In this document: positions 25,388 to 38,568 of the stretch, one piece after another
Layout of the letters: every line of letters starts with the position of its first letter
Numbering within the stretch: the first letter of the stretch is position 1
Source of the DNA: Sinotaia quadrata
Taxonomy: Eukaryota > Mollusca > Gastropoda > Architaenioglossa > Viviparidae
DNA length: 64,000 bases
Assembly: GCA_028829895.1 (NCBI GenBank)
Contig: CM054181.1
Span: 102,665,860-102,729,859, forward strand
Direction of reading: 5' to 3'
The notes under the pieces: model-generated
Database searches by the model: none
Told to the model about the DNA's origin: nothing
The model's input: the letters and a program-made list of their open reading frames with translations, nothing else
Position numbers and translations under genes: made by a program

Positions 25388-26020
25388 GGGGCCAGTTTCA
25401 CAACAAGCAACTACATTAGTGGGGAGCTTTCCTGAATAATGCTCTAGCTGCATTTTAGTTAGTTGACTGCTAGAGTGAGCACTTCACATTTAACAAACAG
25501 AAGTGCTCAAAGTAGTTGGCAACTTGACTGGTCATATGATAATTAAAATTTTATCCCACAAGCCAATTTCAACAACAGTGTCAGTGGAGTTGGGTGGCCA
25601 TCATTCACAAGATGATAGTTTCACATTGTTTGACTGCTGTACTCACGATCTTGTCAGTCAGTTTGCAAATTATCTGTGATTCAGAATAAAATAGCAGTAC
25701 ATAGACAACAAAAATGCATATATATTTTATGTTACATACATGAGAAATGAATGATACTATCCCAATAGTGGAAGAGTTTTTTCTGTTTTTTACTGTTGAA
25801 AAAGAAAATGCAAAAGTGGAGCCATGTTGTTTGCATGTTAGGTCAGTGCTAGCAAAAGTTAGAAGTGGTAAGAGTGGCTTCACTAGTACTGACCTAATTT
25901 AGGTTACATATATCAAAAATTGTGCTTCTGAAGCACTATGTAGTACTTAGTAGCCAACTAAACTATGGCACCCAGTCAAGGTGGAAAATTAGCCTATTTA
26001 ATTGTCATAAAACCAGCCCC
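25388..26020. mobile_element. GGGGCCAGTTT-type foldback element, about 633 bp
   Basis: The segment starts GGGGCCAGTTTCACAACAAG; its right end, reverse-complemented, reads GGGGCTGGTTTTATGACAAT, so the ends are imperfect inverted repeats. Further inward both halves share TTTAGTTRGYTGACT-like and GTGCTC/GAGCAC-like words, as in long foldback MITEs. No transposase is present, and the minus-strand frame of 92 codons inside is not recognisable. I could not identify a target duplication, so the borders are approximate. Confidence 0.55.
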
Positions 26021-27720
26021 TGATTTCTAGTGCTCGTTGAATTGTTCTAGAATGGGTGTTAAGCTTTAAACAGTCTCTCTCATTTGTCTTTCGTCATCAT
26101 AGTTTGAGGACAAGTAGGTCTGCCAACAGTTAAACACTGCTGTGATGTTTCACAGTGCTGTATCAATGTAATGTAAAACTAAAGTAAATGTATCCTTTCA
26201 TTATAAATTTATTTTTATATTTGAAATAGTTTGTCAGACTTGTTCTATTTTCTTGAATTTTATTATACATCTACTACCATCGTGAATATTTACTTGATGT
26301 AAAGTTTTTTCCAAGACAGTATGTTTTATTCAGTGTTGCCATCTGTTTAAATAATATTATTTTGCTAATATAATTTCTACTATTCTAGCACTTTCCCTAT
26401 ATGACTTTATCTCCACTTATAGCTATATACTCTCATGTTCATACTCTCAAATGATTAAATAGACCGATAGAAAGTGCAAACCCTCTTAAAGTGTTTCACA
26501 GCATTGTTGGAGTGTTTTCTAGCTGTATATAAGTTTTGATCTGCTTAGTATAGTTTGACTATAATCTATCACCAATCTTTCTACTAGATTGGCTCTCATT
26601 CTTCTCACCTTAGACTAAATATCCTTTGCCCATTTTTGCAGTCATCATCTTATCATCTCTGCCCTCTGAAAAACTACAGCTGTTCTAGAAGCTTTCAGTA
26701 CTGGGACAGTATTGCAAGTCTGCAGTAATATTTCTGTTTGTAGAATATGAATTCTATGTAGACTAACTCTTGTCAACCTGTGCTCATTAGGAGCTGAGTA
26801 TTTGACCTGACTAGCATTTGCTATAATATTATTGCATAGACTGTACCGTATGCATATATCTACATTTTACATATATACAATGTATATCTATATAATTTTA
26901 AATATTGTGGGGTTTTTTTTTGTTATTAATTTTCTTATGTAGCCAGGAGTCTACCTTTTTAAGAAACTTAAAAAGTTACTGATTTATTCATCACTCTCCA
27001 ATCACTGTCACCTGTCTGTAGTTATGTAGGTGTGATTGAGTGTGACTGGGGATGAGTCATCTACTTGTCTAGTGTTTGACCAACCTTGACAGTTTGTGAT
27101 TTGGTTGAATCTAGATCATGGTACCACCATTTACATTCACATTCTTCTATCAGTATTTTACACTATATACTAGATTACTGCAACAGTTCCTCAACATTCA
27201 CAATGGATATGTTCCTAATACCCTAACAGAAGTAGAAATTTGCAAACAATGACTCTGGTCTGGTTATATCTATACATACCACAATTAATGTGCAACCTTC
27301 ATGTCACATACATTAGAAATTCTTAGGCTAAAGAAAAAGTAGAAAATAAGAGAGAACTAAATATTCTACTTTTCTAGTTAGATTGCTACTTTCATCAATT
27401 ACTGTTTATAAAAAAAATTAGCAGCCCAGAGCACTTTAAATACAGGATTAATAGTATTTTGGGTTCGTCACTTCCATAGTGAATGTAATTTCATGACTGT
27501 CTTGTCACCTTTTGAAACATCCAAATTTTTTGAATACCTGATTTTGCAAATGCTAAACTTATGGCTGCTAGATAATGTACTAATTACTTTTAGTAATACA
27601 AATATATGAATGTATAGCTAAAGTAAATTAAAAAAAATATATGATAGTTCTAACGAGAACATGGGTATAAGAATTGACATAAGATTACAAATTGTCAGTC
27701 TACAAGTTTGGGTCATCTAA

Positions 27721-27941
27721 ATGAAACAAAAACACTTATCATTGGAAAATGTTGAGGAAAGTATCCCAAACAACATACTAAAAATAGAGGGGTCAGAATT
27801 TTGTGGAACTGTTAATAAAAATTTAATTAGCCAGGAAATTGTTTTGTCAGCATTTTTAACTAATCATCAAAGCTTACAATACAGTCAGAAATGCAGTGGA
27901 CAGAAAATGCAAATGCATTATGAGATGATATTTTTAGAAGG
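27721..27941 (+). pseudogene. Unrecognised broken gene fragment, first exon
   Basis: An ATG opens 73 codons that end GAAGG before GTGAGT, a strong donor in phase 2. The amino acids are mixed and coding-like (acidic start, SLENVEESIPNN, CSGQKMQMHYEM), unlike the low-complexity frames elsewhere in the intron. An in-frame TAA immediately precedes the ATG. It joins in phase to the exon at 28109, which has one stop codon. I do not recognise the family. It may be part of the same decayed gene as the hAT-like piece 3 kb upstream; nothing proves that. Confidence 0.35.
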
Positions 27942-28108
27942 GTGAGTTTGAAACAAGAATGCAATAGATGGTTACATTTGCAGTATTTTTGAAACTTTAA
28001 ATTGAGAAGAAAAAACAACATTTTACCAAATGTTATGACCTTTACTTTATATCCTTTTGGTAAGAAAAGAAATTGTTTCAACTAGTTTGAGGTTGATACC
28101 TCTTGTAG

Positions 28109-28211
28109 ATTGACTGGACTTGAAATGTAAGAGAATCATTTGCCCAAAGTGATTGAAAGAATGAAAGTTGTGCTATTTGAAGAAAATCAAGAAAAAGAAA
28201 AGGAGTTAAAG
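28109..28211 (+). pseudogene. Unrecognised broken gene fragment, second exon with a stop codon
   Basis: The acceptor (ATACCTCTTGTAG ending at 28108) restores the phase of the preceding exon, giving LTGLEM, then a TAA at 28128-28130. The same frame continues open through ENHLPKVIERMKVVLFEE and a Lys/Glu-rich stretch that could form a coiled coil, up to a good donor (TTAAAG before GTAAAT, 28212). The match of acceptor, phase and donor around a frame broken by a single stop is what a dead exon looks like. The 167 bp intron between the two exons is intact in outline. Confidence 0.35.
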
Positions 28212-31200
28212 GTAAATCCAGTCTAGCATGTTTACAAATTTATTGCTTGGTACAGCTGTAGAGTAACATAAAATGGCATATCACTATTAGTGTCTGCAAG
28301 ATTATTTAGACAGTGTGCATTTACAGCTTTTCTATGTATTCATTTTGTTTTATATGAGGAGAGATGTTTGCTAATCATGGTGTTAGGCTGTTTTTCAATA
28401 TGACAAAAAAGTATTATAGTAATACCTTTATTTATTTATTTTTAAAAAAATCATACATCTATCTCTCACAAATTTAATTTTATCAAACATAAAAATGGTG
28501 ATATTTTCTCTCTTGCTGAAGTTTATGACTGTCAGACAGGCTAGCATGTATTAGTAGTTATCTTTATAAATATTTTCAGGGTGCTTAAACAATAACTTAA
28601 ACATTTCAGTAGATATCTTCGAAACAAACTATTCTTTATGTCTTTGAGAGCACATATGTTTGCTTAGGTCTAATTTTTAGTATTACTATTAGTTGTTGGG
28701 GAAAGGGAATCACCTTTTTTTGCCTGTATACTTGAGTGACTGATTGAACTTCGCTAGTTAGCATATTAAATATTCATCCCAATTTGTTGTCTTGGATACT
28801 TTTTTTTTGCAGTAGTTGTGTATTCTTAAAGAAACACTACAGATATACAGAATTAATATTTCAAGTCAAGCTAAATTTGGAGATCTTAGTTTTATTGTAT
28901 TTTACATGCTGTTTTATGCTTTTGCAGCATAGATAATTAATCAAATATTATGGTGTAATTTTCTATTGACCTTTTAACTAATCTATTCTTTCTTTTTTAG
29001 TTTTTAAAAAAAAATCACATATTTGTGAGCAATTGCTGAATATTTCAGTATTTTGCCTTATATCTTCAAGGATACTTGATTTTGGCTATTGAAGTCTGGT
29101 TTTAGTATTTTGAAATAGTTTAATTTTGTCAAAAGTGTAGTTAATTTATCTGTTGAGTCAAATCATATGCATTGATAGAAAATTTCCTCTAATTTAAGAA
29201 TTTTGAGAATACATTATAATAACTAAATTCTGAAAATTATTTGTCAGTTCTATTGGTTGCTTTAATTTGAATTCTAATTCTTCGGTTGTAAACTTTTACT
29301 TGTTGAAAAATATTAATTGCTATATGCTTTTATTGATAAAGAAAGAAAATTTATACATGATGAAGCTGTCAGTAAATAAGATAATTTCTTTCCTTTATGT
29401 CTGAATTTAACTTTTATTGTTTGAATACATATTATCAAGAACAATAAAATATAAAAAAAAATTATAGAAGTAGTGATCACATCTTAGGATCATTGAGTTA
29501 CTGAAATCATCATGAAAACTTACTAATAATATATTTAAGAATATTATCTTTTAAAATGTATGATCACATCTTAAGTTCAGTGAATTATTGAAGTACTGTA
29601 TATTGATTTTATGCTTGTGAATTTATTAAAAATGAATACCCACATACACAAGCACACATCACCCACAGTACTTTGTCACTTGAAATCTATTTTCTTTCTA
29701 TACTTGCATTACTGATATGTAAAACTAAAAGATGTAATCTTTTGGTCCGAAAACGATTAGATATTTTCTTTTTTGTTAATATGAACCATTATATTCCTTT
29801 TATGTATCAAAATGGAGATTGCTGGCTCTTTTACTGTTGTGGGGAAATAATTTTTATCATTGTGTTTATATTTTGGGTTATGGTTGTATGTAGAAGAACA
29901 CATAAAATATATCACAACATTAACTGAAAGACTGAAAATGAGGTCGAGGTGAATCTTAAAACTAAAAAGCCATTTATTATTATTTTTTTTTATTTCTATG
30001 CTAGCAGTCTTTTTAGTCTGACTGCAACATTTGTATATTAATACAACACATAACAGCTCACTCACTCTGATAATGAAATATAATCTGACCTCGTTACATA
30101 TAATTACATGGATGTTTTGGTGGTTTTTTCCTAAAAATTTGCACTCGTGTTTTGTTTGTGTATGGATTTTGCTCATGTCCATTTGAATACATTGATTACT
30201 TAAAGTTGATATTTTCAAAATGCACGCAAGTGTGCAAATTCTGACCATTTCATCAATCTTAAATTTATCTACATGTATTTAATTTTCAAAGTACTTTTGA
30301 CATACTGTCCTCTTGAGTGTAGGCACTGATTTTTTGTTTTTTGTTAATAGATTAGTCATGTAGTGATTTCCCTGTTCCCTTATGTTAAAAGCTGTTAATT
30401 AAATGACAGTCTTTTCTACTTTTAATAGTTTTATTATTTTTATTCATAACTAACTCCACTAAATCTCTCCTTCATTTACTGACCCTTTAATGTTATAGTG
30501 TGGATTATTTTATATATATATTTATATATGTGCTTACATTATCGATAATAAATGTCAGAGATATATTTATGTTGAAATAAATTCTACATCAAAGATTCAT
30601 TTTTTAAGTTTACCACAAGCACACACCATCGTTCAGCTCTTACATTGTAACTGTCTTTAAAATTTATAGTTTTATCATCGGCATTTTTGAAAGTAAAGAT
30701 TAAAATAATTACTTGTTTGGTAATATTATTGTATTCAATTTGTAGGCTATTGAAGTTTGGGCTATTAAAGTTTGTCATCATTATTGCTGATAAAGATTGT
30801 GATGGTAATTTTGTGTAGGAGTATTTGTATCACGTAGTCTTATGAACATAAATCTGAATGCCAAATATGTAATGGCTTGTATTGTAGTTAATATTCCCCT
30901 ATTGTTCCTTTTTGGACTGTAGATTTGTTCATTTATTGTTAAATGAAGATTTGGAATTATACACATTAATATCCATAACCAGATGAGCTGTATATCTTTT
31001 TAGAATGGTGAATATATACCATGCATTATTTTGAATCAGATAAAATACTATTCTGTTTTAAAATACAAGCATATCCTTAAGAGTTTATTTTATGGTGTAT
31101 ATCAAGCAAATTAGAATTCAATTTTTATGTTGGAAAGTGTTCTAAGCTGTGATTGGTTCTGACATCGTTTATGGCCTCAAAGTCTAGAAATGTGCGCGCG

Positions 31201-33581
31201 CGCGTATAGATGTATATATAATTAATATATATATAAAACTGTACTGATAGTATCAAAAGCCATATTAGAAGTAAACAAATGATAACATATTAATTCATGA
31301 TTTACTAGTCTACTGTAGTGCAGTTAAGACTGCTATTTTTCATTGGTTCTGCCCATGCCCAAAGTTATAAAAAAAAAAAGTTGTTCTTGATCAAATGCTG
31401 TTACAAGAAGTGAAACGGATGATTACATATGATGTATTTGTCTATTGTATTTGTAGTGCAACTATGACTGTCATTGGGGCAATGTTTCTTCCTTCTACAA
31501 ATTGGAACATGTACCTGCTTGTTTACACTCTGCAGTGGAAATTGCCAAAACCCAAGTAAGACTGATGCATAAATTTTCAGTCTTCACACCCAAAAGGATT
31601 CTTGACAGTTAGTGTGCATAAAGTCTTTTCGTGTCTTGCCCGAGGGCACATGAGGTGTGCATGTGATAGAGTGAGTCACGGACTTACTTGTTTTAAAATA
31701 TTCCTTTAATTTTTTGTATAAAATCTGTACACCGACTGCTGTACACATACTATTTGCCCTGCATCTTTGTTCTAGTGTCGGTTTATAAAGATGCATTTCA
31801 GTCACATACTTGTCCATGAATTTTCAATTTGTTTATGGGCTTAGAAAATAACATAATAGTTATCACACACGCACCACCACCCCCAATTCCTTTTTTATCA
31901 TCACCTTTTGTACGACACTATTCATCTGTTATTGTGCTTGTACAAAACATTATGAAGATAATTGGAGTTCAGTGCCAAAGTTGTTGGGAATATTCTATAC
32001 CATAAGTCTAAAACAATTGTTTTCTTTTCACAATTATACATATACAGTAGGTACTTTGTTACTTGATATTTAAACATATGTTATGAATGATCATTTATAT
32101 ATTTTTACTTATAATGAACTGTACTGAAATTGCTAAATAATTCAGAGCTTGTATAATTTTATTGTCAGTTTATATTATATTCAATGTTCTAATTTTCTTG
32201 GGTATCTTTGCACACATAGCCAGCATTGAACTAGAACCACAAACATACAAGTAGTTAATTGTTACTTCAGTACTTAAGACTTATGATATCTTAGGACATT
32301 TTGTTTTAGGAAGACTCCAAATTTAATTTTTTTACTTTTGAAGAAAATAATAAAAGCAAGAAATGTGAAAGGACTTGATGGCATCTGTTATTTACCATAC
32401 TATCATGGTTCTGTCTGTCATTCTGATAAAGTTGTTAATCTATTATTTTCATTTTGTTCTTGAGTTACTTTAAGTTTAATCAACTGCCAAAGTTCAGGGT
32501 TTTGTTTGGATATCTTAATTGTCAGTTGACTTGAATGTGCTTATGTCATGTTTGCTTTGTTTCTCTTCATTGTTTTTTTTTTTCTATTTTGTTTCTTTTT
32601 TCTTTGTTTTGCTTTGCATCTTGCTGCTGCATGTAAGACCAAATGAATAGTTGGGACAAGAATTTCTCAGTTTTACAAAAAACAGCAAACTATTATTTTT
32701 ATTATTTCTTTTAAAAGCATTGTATATTCACAGACCCTTATAATTCTGAGCATGAATTAAGGGCTGTCTTTAGTATGCTTTAGTCTTTTCCCCCCAAGTA
32801 TTGTTATCATATATATAGTTTTAGAAAGATTTGATCATTATTATTTTATTTATATACTGTTATAACTTAAATTATATTGAATTGATAAACTTTATATTTA
32901 CATCATTCTGTTTAATGTATTATTTTAAAGGATATGTAACAGTATTCCTAATTATGTGTTTACTTAATAAGAGACTTAATTTTTATAAATGTGCGCACAG
33001 CTGTAACTTTATAAGGTAACATTGTAGTAATTTGAAATACTTGTGGCAAGGTTTTCTGCTTTCATGTCAAACACTTTTTCCTGTAAAATTAAATAGTAAA
33101 TATTAGTGATCTCAGATCAAACACAACTATTGGACTTGCATATTAATTATTAAATCTATTAATTATTGTGTTTTTCTGTTAAAAAAATAAAAAACTACTT
33201 TAATTAGTAAATGATACAGTGTAGTATGGTAAATATCTTCCTGTGTTCGAGAACTGATGAGCACATATAAATATGGTTGGTTGTATCAAAATTTGTAAGT
33301 TAGATTTTGTACTTTGTGTACCACTAAATATCATCTGTAAAAGATTACAGATTGATTTGTTTGTAGTATTATTGATTTTGAACAATGTCTTTGGCTTGGG
33401 ACATTAAAAATTACTGATTTGTTTCAGTATTTTGCTTAGAGCTGTCATCCTTTTATGTACAGTTTTATTATTTAATTACTGTCATCATTGTTTGTGCAGA
33501 TGACACAAGCACTATCAGTTTCATCCGTGTATTTGCAAATTTCACATAGTTTTAGGTACATTTTTGTCATTATTTGTGCAG

Positions 33582-34573
33582 GTTTCACGTTCACTTTTAG
33601 AGTCTATGGAAGAGGGTCCCACATTGCTTCCTCGTCTCGAAAATGGAGATGGACCTCCACGTCCACCACCACTGTTACCTGAACACCTGATGATAGAGAG
33701 TGACAGCCCCTTCCATAGTCATGCCCACCGTCATCATCCTCATGCACCAGTCTTCCATCATGCTAGCCAGTTGCCCCCCTTTTCCTCAATTGTACCGTTT
33801 CGCCCACCACCTTTTCCTGGACCCCTCAACATTTTCACATCACAAGCATTGTCCCTATCGCAGCCAGGTGATTTATTTACATCGACACCCCTCTTTCAGC
33901 CTGGTCCAGCATTAGCACTACCTGCCCCACTAAAAGTGGTGGAAATGCCATCATCTCCTGGTCAAGGAGACTCAGATGTTGTGTCCACCACCTCACAGCT
34001 AAAAAAATATGGCTCAGACTCCCATGTATCCACAGCAGTCTCTACCCCTGATGGTCAAATGGAGACTAGTGCTGCCCACATGAAAGTGGAGGTAGGTGAT
34101 CATTTGCCATCTAGTCAGCCTCAGTCGGCAGAGTCTAGTGATGCTGGGTCACAGTCACCTGAGGAGGGGGCTGATACGAATGGTGACGATTTCTCGCTTC
34201 CTAAACGTGCCATAGAGCGCCAGAATCTCAATACTCGTATGATGGGATCATCTCGAAAGCAGAGGCACCCTATGAGGCGCTTCAGCAGTGCTAGCAGTGA
34301 GCAGGATGCCCCTCAGTCATCATCATCTATACCCATCACATCCACCACCTGTGATCCGCGTGAAATAGAAGACCAGGGCTTGTTAGCATATTTGCTGAGC
34401 AAAGGACGAGTTTACAAATGTGAGCATTGTCGCATCATATTTGATGATTGCACCCTGTATCTGCTGCATAACGGCTTTCACTCCAATGATGCCCAGCCGT
34501 TCCGATGTGGAATTTGTAGAGCCACTTGTAGTGACCGCATTGATTTCAATTGCCACCTGACAAGTCACATCAA
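33582..34573 (+). CDS. C2H2 zinc-finger transcription factor, exon B (Ikaros/Hunchback-like C-terminal pair)
   Basis: The exon follows a TTATTTGTGCAG acceptor and continues exon A in phase 0, encoding residues 306-635. Residues 306-570 are disordered, rich in Pro, Ser and His, with a His-rich patch (349-365), a PPP-rich stretch and a possible SUMO site MKVE (472-475). Residues 583-634 form two C2H2 fingers (Cys585, Cys588, His601, His605; Cys614, Cys617, His630, His634). Motifs YKCEHCR, the H.G.H spacing and PF.C..C...C.DR..F are those of the C-terminal finger pair of Ikaros-family and Hunchback proteins, which mediates dimerisation there; the same role is inferred here. The exon ends ATCAA before GTAAGT (phase 2). 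If not spliced, the TAA inside this donor ends the protein after Lys636. Confidence 0.93.
34092..34097 (+). other. Candidate internal alternative donor in exon B
   Basis: GAG before GTAGGT after Glu475 is a good donor in phase 0. Its use would remove the C-terminal finger pair. A phase-0 acceptor that keeps an open frame exists at 40889. The site is seen; its use is not shown, and GTAGGT may simply encode Val-Gly. Confidence 0.25.
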
Positions 34574-34953
34574 GTAAGTTCAAGTTGCTAATCATTGTTC
34601 CTAGCTTTGCAGTCTGCCACACATAAACTGAATTAAAATACTTAAACTCACACAAGCAATCAGAATTCTCATTCAGCTTCAATTTACAAATAAAAATAAA
34701 TCTTGATTTTGTTATAAAGTTGTTTTTCTTCCAGAATTGTCTCAAGTTTCATTACCCAGTTTATTCAGACTTGCTGGTTCCTGAAGCTCTCTCTTGCAGT
34801 CCTGCCCATTGTCTTCCGCTTTGCAGATTTCATTACAAATAGCAATTGGTTGAAATTGTCACCATATGAATTCTTGTAAATTGCAAAAAATATACTTGAT
34901 GACATAGTGGAATAAAACTTTTGATTTAAAAATGCATTTTACAAGAATTCATA

Positions 34954-35227
34954 GTGAATGTAGTGCATAACATGGTACATGTTTCAGGTTATATGGTAGT
35001 TCTCTCTTGTTTTCAGAAATGACAGTGGTGGCTAGTTATTCCAAGTAAATATAATATTAATAATGACTATTTTCCTGGGAAATAATACATTATTGACTAC
35101 TCACTATTTGGATTATGACCGTATTTTTTTAAGTTGTGGATTTTTCCTTTAACAAATATTTTTTAAAGAAAATTTGTACATTTTTTAAAAACCTGAAACG
35201 TACCATGTTGTTATGCACTACATTCAT
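34954..35227. repeat. Imperfect inverted repeat, about 37 bp arms
   Basis: The left arm (GTGAATGTAGTGCATAACAT, continuing to CAGGTT at 34990) recurs in reverse complement at 35191-35227 with only two small indels. A spacer of about 200 bp separates the arms. The transcript could form a long stem 380 bases after exon B. It may be a small foldback element, but no target duplication was found. Confidence 0.7.
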
Positions 35228-35910
35228 ATACTGCATATCAGTTCTCCCAGCCTTTCTATCTAAAGCAGTAGAAGTTGACTGCCCATTGTTAGTCTTTTAG
35301 TTTTATCGATGCTGTCGGTATTGGCAAAGTTGATTATCACAGTATATTTTGTTAGGTTTCAAACTAAATTTTTATTAGATTTTTATTTTCATTTGAAAGT
35401 TGTTTTTGTTTCTTTTAAAGTTTACAAATTTCTTCCTATGTCAGCATATATATATATGTGTTAATTCGCTGCATAGTCATTGTCCCAGCTTTGTAGACTT
35501 AGAATTTGATTACCATTGAGCTGTCTTTTAGACAAATACCAGTGATTGATTGAATTTGTAATTATAATATTGTTTGTGATTTTTAGTTGAATTTATTTGA
35601 TTTTATATACTGTTTTGGATTTCTATAAGAATATTTTTTTTAAATAACAGATTCTTTAACCAGACCACATTTGCTAGTCCTGAAATGTTCAATCACTACC
35701 CATGCAGGAGTTTTCGAGCCATCACTAAGTAGAACTAGTCATCCTGTAGCCATACTTGTGTTACTATTAGTATTTATTGTAGCACTAGCAGCTAGCTGAA
35801 TGAGTTACAGTATGAATTTTGTAGTAGGGTATTTTTCAAGCAACCAGCAGATTCCGTTAACAGTCACCACCTGCAGCTCTCACTCAGCTCCCAGTAAAAA
35901 TTTATATATC

Positions 35911-36043
35911 TGAATCACTTGTTAATATACATTGGCAACTGAAAGATAGTACTTTATATAATTGAATCACTTGTTAATATACATTGGCAACTGAAAGATA
36001 GTACTGAATCACTTGTTAATATATATTGGCAGCTGAAAGATAG
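35911..36043. repeat. Tandem repeat, three copies
   Basis: A unit beginning TGAATCACTTGTTAATATAC and ending GAAAGATAGT occurs three times. The first copy is longer by about ten bases. It is intronic and of no known function. Confidence 0.85.
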
Positions 36044-36946
36044 TTGCTGCTTTTTATGTTTATTAAGAAATTTAAGAGAGTTTCTTTGTCCAGAGCAACT
36101 GATGACAAAATTTAGAGTAAATTTAGTGATTTCTCAATAGATTTGAATCAACTATATTCAACACACACAAATGCATGCATTTACATACATGTATGTGCTT
36201 GTATGTGAATTCTCAAGTTTATTCTTACTAGAACTAGAAAGTTGAATATAAGTGTCTTTAGGAATTAAAGAGTAATCATCATTATATATAATATATTTAT
36301 TAAATCAATAGTAATTAGTATACATATTATTATTAACATAGCTTACTCTTTGCTTTGACAAAATCCTTGGAAGCTGAGTGGCACCAACCTGAAAAATGTG
36401 TATATATAAGCACAAAGCTCCACTGAAAATATGTATGATTTAAATTAAAACAATTCTTTGATTGTTTGTTCTTAAAATCTTAGTTTAAAAAGTCATACAT
36501 TGATTTAATATACTATATAGTATCTGAATGTAGACCTAAAAGTTAAATCGGAATGATTGAAGTAAATTAAACTGACCACCCACAAGCACGGAGGTTAAAA
36601 CACGCCTGGGTCAGTGCAAACTATCTGGGACTAAAGAGTAGGTGTCTGGGCATTGAAGTAAATTGTGATTATTACAGAAAATAATCATTGCTTCATTAGA
36701 GAAATGGTATTATAATGATTACTTGATTAGACTAAATCTTGTAAATCTTACAGTTACACCTTTGAAAGTTGACAAGATTTATCACCAGTCGTAATATTAA
36801 AATAAATTCCATGTTTTGTTTTCACTTTAACACATAACAGTAAATATCAGCTGATTTGATCTAATGACTGTTGTTTACATCTGTGACTTACTGATCTGGC
36901 AATGAGTTGAAAAATAAAATTATAGCAAATAAATTGAAAAAAGTTG

Positions 36947-37275
36947 ATTGCTTGACAAGCAGTAACATTAACAAATGGCAAGCACTAATAAGTAATAGAA
37001 CTATTCAGTGTTTGTAGATTTGGTTGACAAGCAGTAAAATCATAGCTATTCATTGTTTGTAGAACTGGTTGACTAGGAGTAAGATTAATAAATGGCAAAC
37101 AGTAAAATCATAACTATTCATTGTTTGTAGAACTGATTGACAAGGAGTAAGAACTAAGATTAATAAATGGCAAACAGTAAAATCATAACTATTCAGTGTT
37201 TGTAGAACTGGTTGACAAGGAGTAAGATTAATAAATGGCAAACAGTAAAATTATAACTATCCAGTGTTTGTAGAC
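36947..37275. repeat. Tandem repeat, about 68 bp unit, four to five copies
   Basis: The unit reads GTTGACAAGGAGTAAGATTA, then ATAAATGGCAAACAGTAAAA, then TCATAACTATTCAGTGTTTG. Copies differ by small indels, and a diverged partial copy lies near 37345. The minus-strand open frame of 63 codons is this repeat. Confidence 0.8.
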
Positions 37276-38568
37276 CATATAGAGTCTAATACTTTAATAG
37301 GGTGGAATGCATGAGAATTAAAAATAGGGTGGGAATAAAATAAAATCATATCCATTCATTGTTTGTAGACCATAAAATTTCTGTGGAATGATTGAGAATT
37401 AAAAAAGGGAAGAAAAAATAACATTTTAACCAGTGTTTTAGAGTCTAACAGGATAGAAATTAGAATACTTGAAAATTATAAAATGGAAGAGAAAGATATT
37501 TGGTGCATGAAAAGTTTAGCATTTCTTTTTCTTAAATTAATCATTGTTGTGATAATGCACTACTTGAGTAATATACTAATAATGAATATTGAGGCTGCTT
37601 CACAAATTGTGCTTATTCTAAATGACAGAATCAAACTCACATATCATAACAACTTTTGGGTATAGCAAACATCGTATCCTGTCTTTGAAAAACAGGAACA
37701 AACATTAATTACAGTACTTTTTCAAAAAATACTAATATATTGTACTTCCTATTCCACCAATGGAAACTGTATGAGATACATGTCAGCTAAAAAGATGCAT
37801 TTCAGGCATTTTAATTTGTAAATTATGCACGTTTTGTGTACATAAAAATATGACCTCTATCTAGTAAAGAAGTAATCATTGAAATTATTATTATTAAAGG
37901 TCTACAGCTGCCTCTAGTCTAGTAAAGTAGTAATCATCAATGCTATTTACAGCTGTTTACATCAGTAATTGAGTATAAAAACTATAATCACTTGCTAAGC
38001 ATTAAGTACCAAATTTGGAACTTTATAACATATAATTATTTCTTTGAAAATGCTTACTTCTGGATAATCTATTGACAAATCACTCATCACTTAATGGTGG
38101 GTAGATTTGGGATTTATTTGCATTTTTTAGGGGAGATAATTTAGATTTAGTATTCCTGTTTTTTAATCTCTGGTTTATAGATTTTCTTTAATGATATCTT
38201 AATATGGTGTAAGCAACTCACTAAGGTATTTTTTATACTACTGTCTCCTCAGGGTCTGAAGCCTGATTTAGGAGCAAATGACTAAATAGTGAGTAGCTAT
38301 TTACGTAGACCTTTATTATTCTAAATCATATTTTTAGGAAAAGGTAGGTAACCTACATTTTTCTTCTTTAAAAAAAAAAATTTAATTTAAAACATTTTTG
38401 CCAAAAAAATTGATTTGCATAATTATTGATTATATCTGTTTGTTCGTATACTTTCTATGGATTAGAAAATCACCTAAATTATATGTTTAGAGTAATTTAA
38501 ATTGAATGTAATCAGGCTTAGAAACCAATAACATTTTGTTTTAAAAAATATTTCCTTGGGTTTTGCAG

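Larger units (their letters stand above)
14734..33581 (+). other. Large intron of the zinc-finger gene (about 18.8 kb)
   Basis: The intron starts GTAAGA and ends TATTTGTGCAG, and both flanking exons are in phase 0. It is AT-rich and carries a candidate alternative terminal exon, at least five transposon-derived insertions, one minisatellite and two broken gene fragments, all listed separately. Between these I see only AT-rich unique sequence and microsatellites, for example (TA)n near 15789-15810, alternating CA/CATG sequence near 21720-21800, a C run near 22425 and GCGCGC followed by TATATA near 31195. Small additional in-frame exons cannot be excluded without transcript data. Confidence 0.75.
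34574..38568 (+). other. Intron between exon B and the terminal exon
   Basis: The intron starts GTAAGT and ends CTTGGGTTTTGCAG. It is AT-rich and carries a pair of inverted segments (34954-35227) and two tandem arrays (35911-36043 and 36947-37275). No other exon was found. The 60-codon frames inside it lack splice or composition support. Confidence 0.6.

Noticed and set aside
29757..30248. 163-codon minus-strand open frame
   Set aside because: The composition is Ile/Lys/Asn/Ser-rich as expected of random AT-rich DNA. No domain, splice pattern or start context supports it.
33500..33555. Exon-like segment with GTGCAG acceptor and TTTTAG before GTACAT
   Set aside because: At 56 bases it does not preserve the phase-0 to phase-0 join between exon A and exon B.
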